NCBI GenBank assembly: GCA_002914805.1
Contig: JXTB01000143.1
Location: 156,288-220,287 of the forward strand
Direction of reading: 5' to 3'
DNA: 64,000 nt
From: Parasponia andersonii
Taxonomy: Eukaryota; Streptophyta; Magnoliopsida; Rosales; Cannabaceae
Shown piece after piece: positions 37,378 to 49,887 of this stretch. The notes below the pieces were generated by a model. That model did not search any database. It saw nothing but the letters and a program-made list of their open reading frames with translations, and had not been told where the DNA came from. Position 1 is the first letter of the stretch. Each line of letters opens with the position of its first letter. The translations under genes and the position numbers were made by a program.

Positions 37378-40300
37378 TCAACTTGGATCCACTAAAGTTA
37401 TGTGGTATGTTAACAGCTCAGGTCCACCTTCAATATATGCTTTTAGACACTGTTCATTAACTTTGAATCTCCTATCATCACTTTGAATCTCAACAACCCT
37501 ATGTGGAAAAACTTGAACTACTGTGAATAGTCTGGACCACCGAGAACAAAGCTTTCTAGGAAGCAAATGTTACCGAGAATTAAATAGCAACACTTTCTGA
37601 CCAGGGACAAAATCACGCTTCAAAATATGCATATCATGCCACTTCTTTGTATGCTCTTTATAAATCTTGGCATTTTCATAAGCATCTTGGCGAAATTCAT
37701 CCATCTCGTTAAGTTGCAAAAGTCACTTTTTTCCTGCTACTTGGTAGTCAAAATTTAACTTTTTTATTGCCCAATATGCATGATGTTCTAGCTCAACTAG
37801 TAGATGACATGCTTTTCCAAATACCAACTGATAGGGTGACATTCCAATTGGCATCTTAAAAGCTGTTTGGTAGGCTCAAAGTGCATCATCTAATCTTCTC
37901 GACTAATCTTTCCTCAATGTATTCATTGTCTTCTCTAAAATCTACTTCAATTCTCTGATAGAAACCTCAACCTGCTACTCATCTGGGGATGATAGGCTAT
38001 TGCTATCTTATGCGTCACTCCATAATTAGCTAGAAGAGCAGCAAGTTGCTTGTTACAAAAATATTTTCCCTCGTCATTTATAATTGCCTTTGGTGTTCCA
38101 AAATGGGTGAAAATATTCTTGTGAAGGAAGTTTATCACTACTTTAGAATTATTGGTAGGTAGTGCTGCTGCTTTAACCCATTTCGAGACATACTCAACTA
38201 TCACAAGAATATATAAGTTTTTATAAGAAGGCAGGAATGGCCCCATAAAATCAATTCCCCAGACATCGAATGGCTCTAAATCCAAGATATTATTTAAAGG
38301 CATCTTATGTCAACGGTTGATGTTTCCAGTCCTCTAGCATCGATCATAGGCCATGACATAAGAGTAGGTATCCTTGAATAATGTTGGCCAATAGAAACCC
38401 GATTGAAGAATCTTTGTTGCTATTCTATTAGCTTCAAAGTGACCACCATAATCAGAAGAATGGCAATGATGAAGTATGTTTGTCATCTCTTCTTTTGGAA
38501 CGCATTTTCGGATGATCTGATCGGCATAATGCTTGTATAAGAAATGGTTTTCCTAATAATAATGTTTCACATCAGAAAAAAAAAAAAAAACTTCTTCTTT
38601 TGTTGTTTCGTTTGGTTAGGTGAAAATACATTACTTGTCAAGTAATTCACGAAGTCTACAAATCAAGGAGGATTATTGGTGTTTAGTGAAAAGAGCTGCT
38701 CATCTAGAAATGTCTCATTAATGGGTGACTCCATATCTTTTTGTTGTTCATGAGGCTCTAAATGAGATAAGTGATCTGCTACTAAGTTCTTGATACCTTT
38801 TTTTCTCTTATTTCTAGGTCGAATTCTTGCAATAGTAGGATCCGCAGATTAACCTTAGCTTTGCGCATCTTTCTTTTCAATCAAATACTTGATGGCAGAA
38901 TGGTTGGTATAGACTATAACTTTAGTACCAATCAAGTATGATCGAAATTTGTCAAAAGTAAAAACCACAGCTAACATTTCTTTCTCAATGATGGCATAAT
39001 TCAACTAGGCATTGATCAAGGTTCAGTTGGCATAGTATATGGCATGAAATATTTTACCTTTCTATTAATGTAAAATGGCTCCAATGGTATAGTCACTAGC
39101 ATCACACATTAATTCAAAAGGTAAACTTCAATCAAGCACTATAATAATAACAGCCGATACCAATGTAATCTTCAAAAGTTGGAACACTTTAAGGCATTCT
39201 TCATCGAACTTAAAAGGTATATCCTTTGCAAGAAAATTGCAAAAGGCTTTATGATTTTATAGAAGTCTTTGATGAAGCACCTATAGAATCCAGCATGGCC
39301 CAGGAAACTTCGCACAATCTTTAATGATGTTGGAGGTGGTAACTTTTCAATGGTCCTAATTTTAGCACAATCAACCCCAATGCCCCTTATTGAAACTCAA
39401 TGGCCAAGAACTATGCTCTATTATATCATAAAATGACACTTCTTCCAGTTCAAGTTCAAGTTGGTCTCCTCACAACGTTGTAATACTAGGACTAAGTTTT
39501 CCAAACAAGAGTCAAAGGAAGGACCAAAGATAGAGAAGTCATCCATGAATACCTCAATGAAATATTCTGCCATATCAGAGAATATTGCTAACTTGCAGCA
39601 TTGAAAAGTCGCAAAAACATTGCATAGACCAAATAGAATTCATCTGTAAGCAAAAATTCCATAAGGGCAGGTAAAGGTAGGTTTCTCTTAGTCCTTAGGA
39701 GTAATGGCTATCTGATTATAGCCAGAGTATCCATCTAAAAAGTAGTAGAAAAAATACCCAGCTAATCTGTTGAGTATCTGGTCAATGAAGGGTAGCGGAA
39801 AGTAATATTTCGTTGTAGCCTTATTATGCTTTCTGTAATCAATACATACCTTCACGCCAGTAATAGTTCTCATAGAGATCAATTCATTGTTGTCATTCTG
39901 CACCATTGTCATCCCTCTTTTCTTGGGTACAACTTGTACAGGGCTAACCCAAGAACTATCCGATATAGGATAGATAATGCCAGTATCTAGAAGCTTCAGT
40001 ACCTTTACTCATACTACCTCCTTCATATTTGGGTTTATTCGTCATTGATGTTCAATAGAAGGTTTGTAGTTGTCCTCCATCAAAATCTTATTATGCATAC
40101 ATATAGATGGGTTGATTTCCTTGATGTCAGCAATAGTCCATCTTAAAGCAATTTTCTAGTTCCATAATACACTTAAAAGCTTTTCTTCTTATTCTTCATT
40201 TAAGGATGCAGAAATAATAACTGGAAATGTAGAGGGTTCTTCTAGGAAAGTGTATTGCAAATGAGCTGGCAATGGCTTTAGTTCCAATTCTGGTGATTTG

Positions 40301-41000
40301 ACTATTGATGGTAGTGGACAAGGAGTCTTGTGTCCCAATTCTTCAAAATGCTTCTTGATTCAGATTGGTGGTGCGATATCTAACCTTTTTAAATATTCCA
40401 GGACTTTGGATTGTCAGAAAATGGTGCTCCAATACAACAAGACTCAAAAGGACTAGCCGATATGCTTGCTTGAAATATTTATTTGATGTAACTGTCAGCA
40501 ATGTCTATTCTCGAATAGCTATCCACTTCATTTGGGTATTTCATTGCCTTGAAAACATTGAAAGTGACCTGTACTTCTTGCACTCTTAGAATGAGTTACC
40601 CTTTCTATACATCTATGAGAGTCCTTCTCATCGCTAAGAATGGTTGACCAAGTATGATCGGAATTTCTTAGTCTACCTCTATGTCAAGAACTATAAAATT
40701 TGCAGGGAAGATGAATTTGTCGACTTTCATTAATACATCCTCAATAGCTCCCCCTTGGATGCTTAATAGATCTATCTGCCAGTTATAAGGAGACTGTGGC
40801 TAGCTTGGCTTCTCCCAAGCCTAACTTCTTGTATACAGATAGTGGCATAAGATTTATACTCGCCCCCAAGTCATATAGAGCTTTGTCAAAGAATGAATTC
40901 CCAATAGTATAGGGAATAGTAAAGCTCCCAAGATCTTTCAGCTTTTGTGGTAATTTCTTCTGTAGAATTGCATTGCACTTCTCAATAAGTGTTATTGTCT
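37378..41000 (-). pseudogene. Pol of Athila B
   Basis: In minus order: protease region (about 40990-40600), RT (N-terminus at 39912-39688, continuing to about 39150), RNase H (about 39120-38830), integrase core (38303-37947, with GIDFMGPF and NDEGKYFCN) and the integrase C-terminus (37566-37378, with VFPHRVVEIQSDD). The HPQ block at about 37970 runs into a one-base frameshift before the catalytic glutamate region. Many stops occur. It is inactive. Confidence 0.75.
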
Positions 41001-41099
41001 CGTACTCCTCTAGCTTTCTCTTGTTGGAAAGGATTTCTTACATAAACTTTAAATAGTGAGGCATTTATTTTAGAGCATTTGCGAAAGGTATATTGATAT

Positions 41100-42612
41100 G
41101 CAATTTCTTGAATACATCGAGAAATTTAGAAAATTACTTATCTAATTTTTGCTTCTGGAACCATTGTGGATATGGAATTGAGGAAACATATGGCGGTGGG
41201 TTATCTGGGAAGAGGTTCGATTTAGGCTTCTTAACTTCACTAGCAGGCATCATTTCTTGAGTTTGCTCAAAAGATAGCTCAATGTTAACTTCAATTTGGT
41301 CCTTATTCTTATCTCCTACTTTAACAGGCTCAATGGATTTGCCTCTGTGTTACTTGGCAAAGCACCCTGAGGTTGTACGAATAGCATATTTGAAATCTGA
41401 CCCATTTAAACTTCCAAATTTCTGACAGATGCATCAGTCCTCGCCATATATCGATTTTTATTCTCAGTAAGTTGTGCAAAAGTATCTTCCAAAGAAACTT
41501 TATTGGCCTAAGGCTGAGATTGATATCCCAATGGTGGTCTTACAGCATTATCATTATTTCTCCATGGAAAATTTAGATGGTTATGCCATCCCTGATTATA
41601 AGTGTTAGAGTATGGATTATTCTGTTACCAGTTGACATTCCCCACAAAGTGTGCTTGCTCAAGCTGATCAAAGGAATTACTGTCTTGGCAGTTACAACTG
41701 GCATAAGGTCCACTACATAAATTACATCTTTTAGGAGTAGGGTGAATAGCATCATATCGCTTCATTAATGTGGCAACTTGAGCAATAAGTGTTGTAAGTT
41801 CATCAACTTCATGTATCCCATAGGTCTTCTTCGGTGTAGAGCATTCAATTGGCCATTGATAAGCATTAGCAGCCATCACTTCAAGTAATTTATAGGCCAT
41901 TTCTTCAATCTTCTCCATTAATGAACCTCCAACTGCTACGTCTATAAGGGTTCTAGTCGAGCCACTTAACCCATTGTAGAAGGTCTGTAACTATAACCAC
42001 TTAGAAAGTCCGTGATGAGAGTACTATCTCAACATATCTTTGTACCTTTCCCAAGCTTCATATAATGACTCTCCATCTTGACGGATGAAAGTAGTAATAT
42101 CATTATGCATCTTCGTCGTTTTTGCTGGTGGGAAAAATTTGGATAAAAATCGCTAAACAAGAGCATTCCATGTAATGATGGTTCTAGGAGATAAAGAGTT
42201 CAACCAAATCTTGGCCTTGTCCTGAAGTAAAGTCGGGAACAATCTCAGTCTAATGGCATCATCAGTAATGCCATTATGTTTAAAAGTCTCATAGAACTCA
42301 AGGAAGGTGGCAATGTGAGCATTTGGATCATCAAAGGAAGAGCTACTAAATTGATTGGCTTACACCATCTATGTGATAGCCGACTTGATCTCAAAATTAT
42401 TGGCTTGTATGGTCGTGCGTCTAATCCCCGAGAATGTCTCATTAACCACAGGTATGTAATGCCCGGTTATTTATGATCGCTTCTTCTTTTCCCCTTGCTA
42501 AATCATTTTCTTGGTTTCTAGAAGCATTTCTCTTTTCTTTTCTATTCTTTCGATACATTCGCTCAACCTCATAATCAAAAGGAATTAGATCTTCCTTTCC
42601 AAACTTTTTCAT
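41100..42612 (-). pseudogene. Gag of Athila B
   Basis: A likely start is MKKFGKEDLIPFD at 42612, an N-terminus (IPFD.E.ER..RKNR) known from Athila Gag. It continues through NNFEIKSAIT, RLFPTLLQDKAKIWL and the AANAYQWP region (41918-41625), mostly in consistent frames. Several TAG or TGA stops interrupt it, for example before ANQFSSSSFDDPNAH. A C-X2-C type cluster (CNLCSGPYASCNC) lies near 41700. Confidence 0.7.
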
Positions 42613-42734
42613 ACACTGGCCGTATTCACCCTGAAAATAAAAGCAAGACACTTCGTAAATAAATAAAAATAAATTAAAGAAATTCAAACTAAACTTAAAG
42701 TTGCTTAGTATCGATATTAATACAAATCAAACAG

Positions 42735-42752
42735 TCCCCAACAACGGCACCA
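42735..42752 (-). other. Primer-binding site, tRNA-Asp type (Athila B)
   Basis: The minus strand reads TGGTGCCGTTGTTGGGGA, two changes from the TGGCGCCGTTGCCGGGGA site used by Athila elements, 9 bp inside the LTR. Confidence 0.8.
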
Positions 42753-42761
42753 AAAACTTGT

Positions 42762-44340
42762 TGTAAAAATAATGAATGCAAATGCACGTTATCATAACAA
42801 GTAATATAGAAAGAGTATAAGTATCGTCCCATGAAGACTGTTGATTTACTACATACCGAAATTAGCTAACCCTAAATTTATTTGAACTAAATAATTAAAG
42901 AAAAATTAAATTAAATTAAATCTAAAAAAACTAAAAGCAATAAAAATAAATTAAAAAAATAAAATTAAAACAAAGAGAGCGTAGAACGAAAATTAAATGG
43001 GGTATAAATCAATGAAAATAAACCTAGGATGTCCGATTTCACCATAACTAATCCACTCTAAAATTCCCTATCTCATTAGACCTAAATTATTTCCCTAGCT
43101 AATGGTCGAGATTCCTTAATTTATTCACTATCCTCTCCCGAGTTCAAGCAAAAAAAATCCTTAATTACTAATTCATTATATTTCTATGTGAATTAAACTA
43201 ATTAAGAATTCATTAAGATCTATGCAAACTCATATAGTGACTACATAAACCATATAAATATATTCCTATTTTACATACAATTTATGGTTTTCAATCCAAT
43301 GAACTAGACACAAAAAATCTCCTTCTAGTTTCAGTATGATTAATAAATCATCTATTTAGTGGCCAATTAAGTAGAAGTATTAAGAACAGAATTAAAAACT
43401 CAACTAGAAAAAATAATTCATAGACTAAATTGAAAGAAAAATATTAAAGCATCATGATTAGGCTACATCGTAGAACATGATTAAACTAAGAAAAACAAAT
43501 ATATTAAATATAAATATCCTAAAAAAATAAAATTCTAAACCTGAAAATAAAATCAAACGAGAGAAATCACAATTATAGAAGCTCATCTCTATTGTCCTAT
43601 CTCTTACTAATTTTCTCTCTCTAAATTACTATGTTTCTCTCCCTAGAAATATGTATTTTTTTTTCTACCCTATAGTACTTTTATAGCTAAAAAGAGAATG
43701 TGTTTGAGTTATACACAAATTCCTATACTCAAATATAATCGGTGTAATGACGTGCCAATTTCTCATTTCCTCTGTAATAATTTCTCTCTCTTTCTCATTA
43801 TCTCACGGTTTTTATTCAAAATTTGACTCATTGGCAATAATCAGGTGCGGATGAAATGCATGAGCTTGGCATGAAAATGCTGCTGATTGGCTAAGAACAA
43901 AGATTGACTTCAACCGATGATGTGGCAACTTCTTGTTGGAGAAGAAACCAGCTGTACGCGTGGTGAAAAGCACCAAATCCAACTTAGGAGAGAAAAAAGC
44001 TGACTGCAGCTGTCACACGCTCGTTTGAGGTCATACGTCTACTTGATTCGACGACTGTGATCATCTAGAATTTCTTTTTTTTTCATTCTTTTCTCTTTAT
44101 CCTAAATCAAATCAAAATTAAATTAAATTAAATCAAAAACTTAAATCTAATAAACATTTATTTCAAATTAAATTAACTTAAACTAATTAAATTAAAATAT
44201 CTAAACCTAATAAAATAACATAGAATTAAATAAAACTAAACTTAAACCAAAATAAAATAAAATTACTTAAAATCTAAATTAAAATTACTCTGAGGCACAT
44301 TTTTAATGAACAAAAATACAATTAACTGTATTTTTATATA
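42762..44340 (-). repeat. 5' LTR of Athila B
   Basis: About 1579 bp. It starts TGTAAAAATAATG on the plus strand and is colinear with the split 3' LTR. Relative to that copy it lacks about 55 bp near 44010 and the terminal AGTTATCA. Confidence 0.8.
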
Positions 44341-44474
44341 CCTTATAAAAAATTCAGTTTTCAGATGATGCAATATATATCCAATTTATATACAAAGATA
44401 ACAAAGTATAACAATTTTGCATTGGGAGTAAATAAATTTATATATTAATGAAAGCATAAAACCGATTATCATAT

Positions 44475-44558
44475 ATTAATTTTTTTTAATAAGAAACGAC
44501 CTTTGTATTTATGAGAACTACAATACAAAGGAGGTGGATAAGAAATCCACGAAACAAA
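44475..44558 (-). mobile_element. Short LINE 3'-end insertion, 5' truncated
   Basis: An 84-bp insert flanked by an exact 10-bp duplication, ATTATCATAT (44465-44474 and 44559-44568). On the minus strand it ends in an A-rich tail (TTATTAAAAAAAATTAAT). It contains a stem formed by CCTTTGTAT and ATACAAAGG and a second small stem, GTGGAT...ATCCAC. The tail, duplication length and 5' truncation are hallmarks of target-primed LINE or SINE integration. LINE identity is inferred from the tail sequence style. Confidence 0.5.
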
Positions 44559-44568
44559 ATTATCATAT

Positions 44569-44978
44569 TATAATCGATCTAGCTTTTATACTAGATGAAC
44601 CAAACCAGTATACGAGATATAACAACTGATAAATTCGACCATATTGTTACGGTATTTGAAAAAATATAAATGTTTAAAGGGGGTGATCCAAAATTTAGCC
44701 ATTTTACTAAAAATTCCGAGTATAATTATATAATGGGTCAACCTACTAAATCGATTTGGAAACATGTACATGTTGATTAAAGATTTATATAACGATCCAG
44801 ACTAAAGTTTTAAGTATTTTTTTTGCTAATCCGTTTTTAATATTAAAGAATTAGTTGCTTAACAACATTAGCTTCTTATCGTTACGGTCAACGTGGGCCA
44901 TGATTAGATACAAAATACTTGAATTATACAGTAAGAGAAGAGTGGAAGAAACAGTTTATATAGTTAAGAAACTTTGAA
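44569..44978. other. Spacer, nothing recognised
   Basis: AT-rich sequence between the LINE tail and the extensin 3' end. No coding or repeat signature seen. Confidence 0.5.
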
Positions 44979-44984
44979 TTTATT
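44979..44984 (-). terminator. Candidate poly(A) signal of extensin
   Basis: AATAAA on the minus strand, about 460 bp past the stop (about 320 after removing the proposed intron). Plant signals are loose, so this is tentative. Confidence 0.3.
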
Positions 44985-45269
44985 CAACAATGAGCAAATA
45001 TGTAACAAGAAACAAATATTCTCCAAGGGACGAGTACTGTGTCTAAGCAGACATGGTACAATTACAAAGAAATTACACAAACAAATTATCAATTCATAAA
45101 CGTAAACATCGTTTTATACGAAATTAAGCCGCAAAGAATCGAATCGTATGTTGCGCTCCTCTTATTCTCAAGTTGGCTTCCCCACTTGGGATTCAACACG
45201 TGTACAAGCGCCGCCAATATGAGACCATTTTTTGCAGCCATATTCTTTATTTGTTTAACTATACGTAAA

Positions 45270-45409
45270 CTGCAAATGCAAAACAAGATAGTTATTAGTA
45301 ATTGAACGAAGAAAACTTATAATAGTAGTCTCAAATTAACTAAAAATATTACAAAAAGATAATAATTAAGGAAGAGAATTTTAAAGTAAGACTAATTGTA
45401 TACACTTAC
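45270..45409 (-). other. Probable intron in the extensin 3' UTR
   Basis: 28 bp after the stop codon the minus strand has a donor, CCAT/GTAAGTGTA (45409). An acceptor, ATTTGCAG/TTTACG, ends at 45270, giving a 140-bp AT-rich intron. Introns just after the stop occur in some dicot extensin genes. There is no transcript evidence here. Confidence 0.45.
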
Positions 45410-45436
45410 ATGGAAAGAGTATAAGGACTAATTTGC

Positions 45437-46925
45437 TCAGTAACCCGTCGTTGGTGGTGGAGGAGACGTGTAGTAGTAGTGAGCCGGGGGAGGAGGGGAC
45501 TTATAGACATAGGTAGGTGGTGGCGGAGACTTGTAGACATAGGGAGGTGGTGGTGGAGAAGTGTACACGTAAGGAGGTGGTGGTGATGGAGGAGGTGGGG
45601 ACTTGTAAACGTATGGAGGAGGTGGTGGGGACTTGTAGACGTAGGGAGGTGGNNNNNNNNNNNNNNNNNNNNNNNNNNNNNNNNNNNNNNNNNNNNNNNN
45701 NNNNNNNNNNNNNNNNNNNNNNNNNNNNNNNNNNNNNNNNNNNNNNNNNNNNNNNNNNNNNNNNNNNNNNNNNNNNNNNNNNNNNNNNNNNNNNNNNNNN
45801 NNNNNNNNNNNNNNNNNNNNNNNNNNNNNNNNNNNNNNNNNNNNNNNNNNNNNNNNNNNNNNNNNNNNNNNNNNNNNNNNNNNNNNNNNNNNNNNNNNNN
45901 NNNNNNNNNNNNNNNNNNNNNNNNNNNNNNNNNNNNNNNNNNNNNNNNNNNNNNNNNNNNNNNNNNNNNNNNNNNNNNNNNNNNNNNNNNNNNNNNNNNN
46001 NNNNNNNNNNNNNNNNNNNNNNNNNNNNNNNNNNNNNNNNNNNNNNNNNNNNNNNNNNNNNNNNNNNNNNNNNNNNNNNNNNNNNNNNNNNNNNNNNNNN
46101 NNNNNNNNNNNNNNNNNNNNNNNNNNNNNNNNNNNNNNNNNNNNNNNNNNNNNNNNNNNNNNNNNNNNNNNNNNNNNNNNNNNNNNNNNNNNNNNNNNNN
46201 NNNNNNNNNNNNNNNNNNNNNNNNNNNNNNNNNNNNNNNNNNNNNNNNNNNNNNNNNNNNNNNNNNNNNNNNNNNNNNNNNNNNNNNNNNNNNNNNNNNN
46301 NNNNNNNNNNNNNNNNNNNNNNNNNNNNNNNNNNNNNNNNNNNNNNNNNNNNNNNNNNNNNNNNNNNNNNNNNNNNNNNNNNNNNNNNNNNNNNNNNNNN
46401 NNNNNNNNNNNNNNNNNNNNNNNNNNNNNNNNNNNNNNNNNNNNNNNNNNNNNNNNNNNNNNNNNNNNGTGGTGATTTGTAGTCGTACTTAGGTGGTGGT
46501 GGAGGTGGTGATTTGTAGTCATAGTCATCCTTAGGTGGCGGTGGTGGTGATTTGTAGTCATAGTCATCCTTAGGTGGTGGTGGAGGTGGTGATTTGTAGT
46601 CGTCCTTAGGTGGTGGTGGAGGTGGAGACTTGTAAACGTAAGGTGGTGGTGGGGGTGAAGTGTAGTAATACTTAGGTGGTGGTGGCGACTTGTAGTAGTA
46701 CTCCGGAGGAGGCGGCGGCGGAGACTTGTAAACATAGGGTGGCGGTGGGGGTGATGTGTAGTAGTACTTTGGTGGCGGTGGTGGAGGCGAACTGTAAACG
46801 TAGGGTGGTGGAGGTGGAGGTGGAGATGCATAAGTGTAGGGCTTGTATTCATCATATGCCGCTACACCTGTGGCAATCAGGCATATTGCCAAGGCATAGA
46901 CCAGACGAGGCCAATGATTGGCCAT
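45437..46925 (-). CDS. Extensin (hydroxyproline-rich cell-wall protein), with assembly gap
   Basis: A structural cell-wall glycoprotein, secreted and cross-linked through tyrosines. The ATG at 46925 opens MANHWPRLVYALAICLIA, a signal peptide with likely cleavage after about residue 23 (GVAA/YDEY). The rest is SPPPP-SPPPPPP repeats: the prolines are hydroxylated and arabinosylated in this family, and the YVY, YYY and KDDYDYK blocks provide cross-linking tyrosines. The C-terminus ends AHYYYTSPPPPTTGY with a TGA at 45439-45437. A run of N (45653-46468) hides the middle. Reading from the ATG across the gap gives the wrong frame at the far side, whereas the 3' segment is clean extensin one frame over, so the written gap length is not the true one. 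A TATA box and a probable 3'-UTR intron support a real gene. Confidence 0.9.
45653..46468. other. Assembly gap (816 N) in the extensin repeat
   Basis: The gap lies wholly inside the tandem SPPPP-coding repeat, where short reads collapse. The flanking sequence is extensin repeat on both sides, in frames that differ by one base given the written length. Confidence 0.95.
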
Positions 46926-47032
46926 TTTGAGAAACGGTGACGGCTGAGAAGCCCCAAAACCTTAGGACTTCAACTGCTTAAAGATTTGAAGGATTGATTA
47001 ATTGAATTGAGTACTGGGGCAAGGTGTTCACA

Positions 47033-47042
47033 GTTTATATAG
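47033..47042 (-). promoter_or_regulatory. TATA box of the extensin gene
   Basis: CTATATAAAC on the minus strand, about 110 bp upstream of the ATG. This leaves a leader of roughly 80 bp with no upstream ATG in the stretch I read. Confidence 0.6.
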
Positions 47043-48600
47043 TCATCTTTTCAACAAATGAGACATTTATTTTACAATATATGTGAAGCTTCCTCCCCGC
47101 AACAAACATAATTTTTTAAGCTCCAAAAACATTTTCCACTCCCAATATTTAAACAAGAATTGGATTTAACTGGAGCCCACTTGGAGTCTCTGTACAGTTC
47201 CTCATGCATATGGAGGTTGAAACGGTCTAGTTAGACCCTGTTGCCCGAAGACTGCATCAACAAACCAGAAATTTGAGTAATTGTAATTAATGAGGTTAAT
47301 TTTGACATATTTAACTTTTATGAACCACAATTCTGAATTTGTAAGATGGGGCAGGTAATGCTTACTTTTTGGCGAAAGGAACATCCTATTAGGGATTTGG
47401 AAATCGACTGTCTTGGCCAATTAATTAACTTGGTCCAAAAATCGAAACTTGTACATAGTCAATCTCAATAGTTTCAAAGTAAACTAAAGCCTGATAAGTG
47501 TTGATTTTAGGTTGGAAATCATTGTCATAATTAATCAGCAAATGCACAAGGCCTCTAATAAGCTTATAAGACATTTTTATGCAGTTTGATTTTGTATACC
47601 AATAAATATCATTAGTCAATGGTACGGATAATTATTAAATAAGTTCATGTGTATCAAACTTAAGCTAGTTAATAAAAGATTACCAATCAGTACCATGCAT
47701 GTATATTCTAATATTATTTTATATGTATATATATTATTATATTATTTGGATCAATATGTAAGAAACCAGGTCTCTGAATGCACAATTGCTATAAACTATA
47801 TATATTTATAATTGAAAACCAGGCAGTCTCAACACGCTATTTTGATTATAAAGTAAATTTATATGTCAATTTTCCTGATTATTTTAGAGAATTAGTTAAG
47901 ATATAAATAATTTAATAATGTTGGGACTGCCTCATCAAAAGATGAAATTTGGGAAGACGAAACAGTACTCTGTGATCATCAACTGGGTATGAAGCTTTCA
48001 AAGATGAATTAATTTATCGTTACGTTGATTATTTCGTCGAGTATATACTGATGTTTTTGTCGGCCGACCCTGTTAAATTTTGCAATAACCTATTCCAAGT
48101 TGATTACTGATAATATTTGTTATTTTTTTTTTCTATTATTAAGTTATTTTAAACCGAAATTAACAAATTTGTGATTGTCAAAACTCATCTATCGGAAATA
48201 TCGTGCGTGCTTTTACATTAAAAAGAAAAATTCTTCTTTTTTTGCTTTTTTTTCTTTTCTTGGTGGGGATGTGAAAAGAACGAGGTCTATTAACGCAACA
48301 AAAATGGCGGTAAGCATGCTACAAATGGATGCATGCATAACGATCAATGTTTTGAGCGTAATAACTAAAGACCAAATCATATACAGGGCATAATCCGGTA
48401 GTTTTTTTTTTAACTTATTTATATATTTTTTCTTCAACGGTTATCATAATCTAAGTAGTTAAAAATAATAATAATAAAAATAAATACATATTATTTAATA
48501 TTTCTTTCTATTTTTTAACATGAAAAGACGTATTTGAAAAATTTAAATTAGACAAAATAATACTTAATAAAAAAATATCTATTAGATTGACACTATGTGA
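47043..48600. other. Extensin upstream spacer
   Basis: AT-rich non-coding sequence holding the extensin promoter and nothing else I can name. Small open frames here have no recognisable product. Confidence 0.5.
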
Positions 48601-48690
48601 ATATATATATATATATATATATATATAGGCACCAATTTAGTAAGTTTTTTTTTATCTATACGTAGTATCATTTTGGCCAATGAAAAATTT
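48601..48690. repeat. (TA)n tract with half copy of a MITE (copy 1)
   Basis: (AT)n at 48601-48627 is followed by GGCACCAATTTAGTAAG, a T run, ATCTATACGTAGTATCA and TTTTGGCCAATGAAAAA. This matches, in inverted orientation, the right terminal repeat of the copy at 50451-50692. The other half is missing. A single N lies at 48694. Confidence 0.5.
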
Positions 48691-49650
48691 TTTNATTTGA
48701 AAGGAGATGAGAAATTTAAATTTTGATTCTTTTTCGATCTTGAAAGGAAGTGTGATTATCAATGAATTATATTTGCGACTTTAATCACTAAATGATATGT
48801 ATATTGGAAAAATTATTGTTATATCTGTCATTTGGATAAGTCGTTACGCTAAATGTATTTAGAAATTGGTTCATTTCCATTTTCTCAACTTTTTTTTTTT
48901 CTTAGGAAGGATTTATAGCAGAGATAGTCCCTAATTTTGAGTTATCTAATTTAAGATAATTTGGTCAAGAGTTCTAACTTTTGTACTAAACTTTTAAAAG
49001 TTTTAGATTTCACACAATTTAGTTCATAAATTATTTTAATTATAAAAATTTTATTAAATTTCTGACAAAAAAATACACTTGAAAAGCATGTGGTAGTATC
49101 TGAAAGTTAATCTGAGAGATAATTTTGGAATTTTAAAGATAAAAGGGAACAATCACATAAAAATTTTCTTCAAATTTATAACTCTATAAATCTAAAAAAA
49201 CGAAAACATTATTTTTTTCATTCACTTGAGATACTTTTGTTCAGTTTATTTTTCTTCAAATACCTTTTTAGATATTACCATATACTTATCATGTGTATTC
49301 TTTATGAGAAAATTGACAATATGTTATAATTTAAACAATTAAAAAATCAAAATTATATAAAATCAGAATGTTCAAGGACTTAATTACCAAAATTTGAACT
49401 TCACGAAGAATAGTTCTGAGATCATTTATGCCATTTACCTTTTTTTCTCTTACCTCTTTTTCTATAATATACGAATGATTAGGATGTTCATGTACTGTAG
49501 CGTAATCGTTGTGAATGTTCATTTTTTGGCCTTTTTTTTTTTTTTTGCGCGTGTAAAGGGTGTTATTAACATCAAATACTTGATATATACTCCAGCACAA
49601 AAAAATAAAAAAGAAATGCTTGATCTACGTATAAAGAATGTATTATATAT

Positions 49651-49847
49651 GGTTGTCAATCTAATATGTATTTTTTTTTTACTTATGTGTAGGTATTTTT
49701 TTTTAATCGTTGGATCGGTATAATAAAATATATAAAAGACGTGTATTATTAATGTTATTTTTTTTATTTATTATAAAAAAATATACGTATAAATTTTTAT
49801 TAGACAAATTGATTTTTATGCCTAGATAAAAAAAAATATTGTTGTCC

Positions 49848-49883
<36 letters not shown>
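49651..49883. repeat. MITE with adjoining (TA)n (copy 2)
   Basis: The left end is GTTGTCAATCTAATATGTA, then a T run and ACTTATGTGTAGGTATT. The right end, read inverted, is GGACAACAATATT, then a T run and ATCTAGGCATA. The centre (CGTTGGATCGGTATAATAAA and AAAAAATATACGTATAAA) aligns with copy 3. It is followed directly by (AT)n at 49850-49883. Confidence 0.5.

Positions 49884-49887
<4 letters not shown>

Larger units (their letters stand above)
25158..44340 (-). mobile_element. Athila-type element (B), interrupted by chromovirus C
   Basis: This is a minus-strand element. It has a 5' LTR (44340-42762), a primer site (42752-42735), gag, pol, a long non-coding 3' region, a polypurine tract (35796-35783) and a 3' LTR that element C splits in two. 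The two LTRs differ at roughly one base in eight over a 150-base stretch compared by eye, so it is much older than C. The outer 10 or so bases of the 5' LTR (the TGATAAC end) are missing, and the ACTAT before 25158 has no partner after 44340. All coding regions are broken. Confidence 0.8.

Noticed and set aside
45517..46482. Long plus-strand open frame through the N gap
   Set aside because: It is mostly N, and the flanks are the antisense of the extensin proline codons.
45653..46925. Repeat array that might be read as a CRISPR-like or minisatellite locus
   Set aside because: The periodicity is the SPPPP codon repeat of an extensin with a signal peptide, TATA box and stop codon. This is plant nuclear DNA.
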